Source: Candidatus Omnitrophota bacterium (GTDB lineage: Bacteria; Omnitrophota; Gorgyraeia; JABMRG01; JAFGKX01). From it: DNA of 6,468 nt. Under the pieces are notes generated by a model. That model was not told the DNA's origin and did no database searches. It was given only the letters and a program-made list of their open reading frames with translations. Shown one piece after another: positions 5,651 through 6,468 of this stretch. A program made the translations under genes and the position numbers. The stretch spans positions 1 to 6,468 of the forward strand of contig JAFGKX010000076.1 in the NCBI GenBank assembly GCA_016928375.1. Reading direction: 5' to 3'. The number at the start of each line of letters is the position of its first letter. The first letter of the stretch is position 1.

Positions 5651-6468
5651 TGTTTATAGATACCGCAAAAGTAAATGTCAAAGCCGGTAATGGCGGCAAC
5701 GGCGTAAACTGTTTCTATACAGATAAGCTTACAAGGCCGGGGCATCCGGACGGCGGAGACGGAGGCAAAGGCGGCGACGTAATTATAAGGGTGAGTCACG
5801 AACTTTCGGGGCACACCCTTATTGATTTTCAGTACAGGCAACATTTTAAAGCGCATGACGGCAAACACGGAAGTGGTAAAAAGAAAAAAGGCGCTGATGG
5901 TGATGACAGCGTAATTCTTGTGCCGCCGGGTACTCTTATATTCGATAATGATACAAACATGCTGGTGGCTGACCTGGTAAAAAACAGCGAAGAAATCGTA
6001 ATAGCTGCGGGCGGCGAAGGCGGCAAGGGAAACCGAAGCCATAAAGATGCTACGCAGGGCAGCCTAGGCGAAGAAAGAAAAATAAGGCTTGAATTAAAAC
6101 TTATCGCCGATGTAGGGATAATAGGCTTTCCGAATGCCGGCAAGTCTACTCTGATATCTAAGATCTCAAACGCGCACCCTAAAATCGCAGCATATCCATT
6201 TACGACAAAAAATCCCGTTCTGGGAGTAGTCAGGACGGATGACCTTGAATTTACGGCAGTAGAAGTGCCGGGCCTGATGGAGGGCGCTCATAGAGGTATA
6301 GGCTTAGGAGACTTATTCTTACGTCACATAGAGCGCACAAGGCTTTTGGTGCACCTTGTAGATATAGGAGAAAATACAAAAGACGCGTCTGATGATTATA
6401 AAAATATAAACGAAGAACTGCGGCTATATGGCAAGGGGCTTGCAAGAAAACCCAGAATAGTAGCGGCA
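5650..6468 (+). CDS. obgE: GTPase ObgE/CgtA (partial, right edge of window)
   Basis: The first 273 codons are present without a stop; the C-terminal part is outside the window. Residues 1-150 form the glycine-rich Obg fold, with KAGNGGNG, PDGGDGGKGGDV and GGEGGKGN loops. The G domain follows: G1 GFPNAGKST (159-167), G2 switch I YPFTT (182-186), and G3 region VEVPGLMEGAHRGIGLG (204-220). ObgE is an essential GTPase that binds the 50S subunit and acts in its late assembly and in stress signalling, fitting its place behind rplU and rpmA. Two things are odd. G3 has Glu205 where the family has Asp (DIPGLIEGA), and the region between GN (127-128) and LELK (147-150) is about 8 residues shorter than in E. 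coli ObgE. The ATG shares one base with the rpmA stop. Confidence 0.95.
   Translation, partial: MFIDTAKVNVKAGNGGNGVNCFYTDKLTRPGHPDGGDGGKGGDVIIRVSHELSGHTLIDFQYRQHFKAHDGKHGSGKKKKGADGDDSVILVPPGTLIFDNDTNMLVADLVKNSEEIVIAAGGEGGKGNRSHKDATQGSLGEERKIRLELKLIADVGIIGFPNAGKSTLISKISNAHPKIAAYPFTTKNPVLGVVRTDDLEFTAVEVPGLMEGAHRGIGLGDLFLRHIERTRLLVHLVDIGENTKDASDDYKNINEELRLYGKGLARKPRIVAA

Noticed and set aside
5467..6042. 191-codon open frame on the - strand opposite rpmA and obgE
   Set aside because: It lies wholly opposite two strongly recognised conserved genes, has no recognisable domain, and is explained by the low stop frequency in the complement of GC-rich Gly/Lys codons.

Overview
The window is a compact stretch of ordinary bacterial chromosome, with every gene on the + strand. 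It joins the inner-membrane alignment and secretin genes of a type IV pilus (end of pilM, then pilN, pilO, pilP, pilQ; 1-3380) to a translation, RNA-decay and ribosome-assembly block (rng, rplU, rpmA, obgE; 3434-6468, with obgE cut by the right edge). No mobile element, CRISPR array, tRNA, rRNA or clear intrinsic terminator was seen. The only stretches without a gene are 3381-3433 and 4943-5099.

The organism is a bacterium with an outer membrane, because PilQ is a secretin. Codon use leans towards AT-rich synonyms: 13 of the 20 Ile codons in the visible part of obgE are ATA, and AGA/AGG Arg codons are common. Two genes start with TTG (pilO, rng) and one with GTG (rplU). The proteins are clearly members of their families but diverge from the Proteobacteria and Firmicutes versions. 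This would suit an uncultured or candidate phylum (Omnitrophota-like lineages come to mind), but the window cannot prove a lineage.

Left block: PilM (cytoplasmic, actin-like), PilN and PilO (each with one membrane helix, a coiled coil and a periplasmic domain), PilP (periplasmic linker) and PilQ (outer-membrane channel) together link the cytoplasmic pilus motor to the outer membrane. The genes are tightly packed: ATGA overlaps at pilM/pilN and pilO/pilP, and a 20-nt overlap at pilN/pilO with its own Shine-Dalgarno sequence and a TTG start. PilQ is short (553 aa from the preferred start). It has no visible AMIN domain, and instead carries a Glu/Gln/Pro/Thr-rich linker encoded partly by 12-bp tandem repeats.

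Right block: rng (RNase E/G family, minimal catalytic form) follows pilQ after 53 nt without an evident terminator. A strong extended -10 sigma-70-type promoter lies between rng and rplU, followed by a leader of about 90 nt with two adjacent hairpins and a possible competing helix just upstream of the rplU Shine-Dalgarno. rplU, rpmA and obgE are then packed nearly end to end. The Firmicutes-type prp/ysxB protease gene is absent, in keeping with an L27 that starts directly at MAHKKG. ObgE shows two real oddities: Glu in place of the G3-motif Asp, and a shortened third glycine-loop region.

I do not see a previously undescribed system here. The points most worth following up are the rplU leader and the ObgE substitutions.
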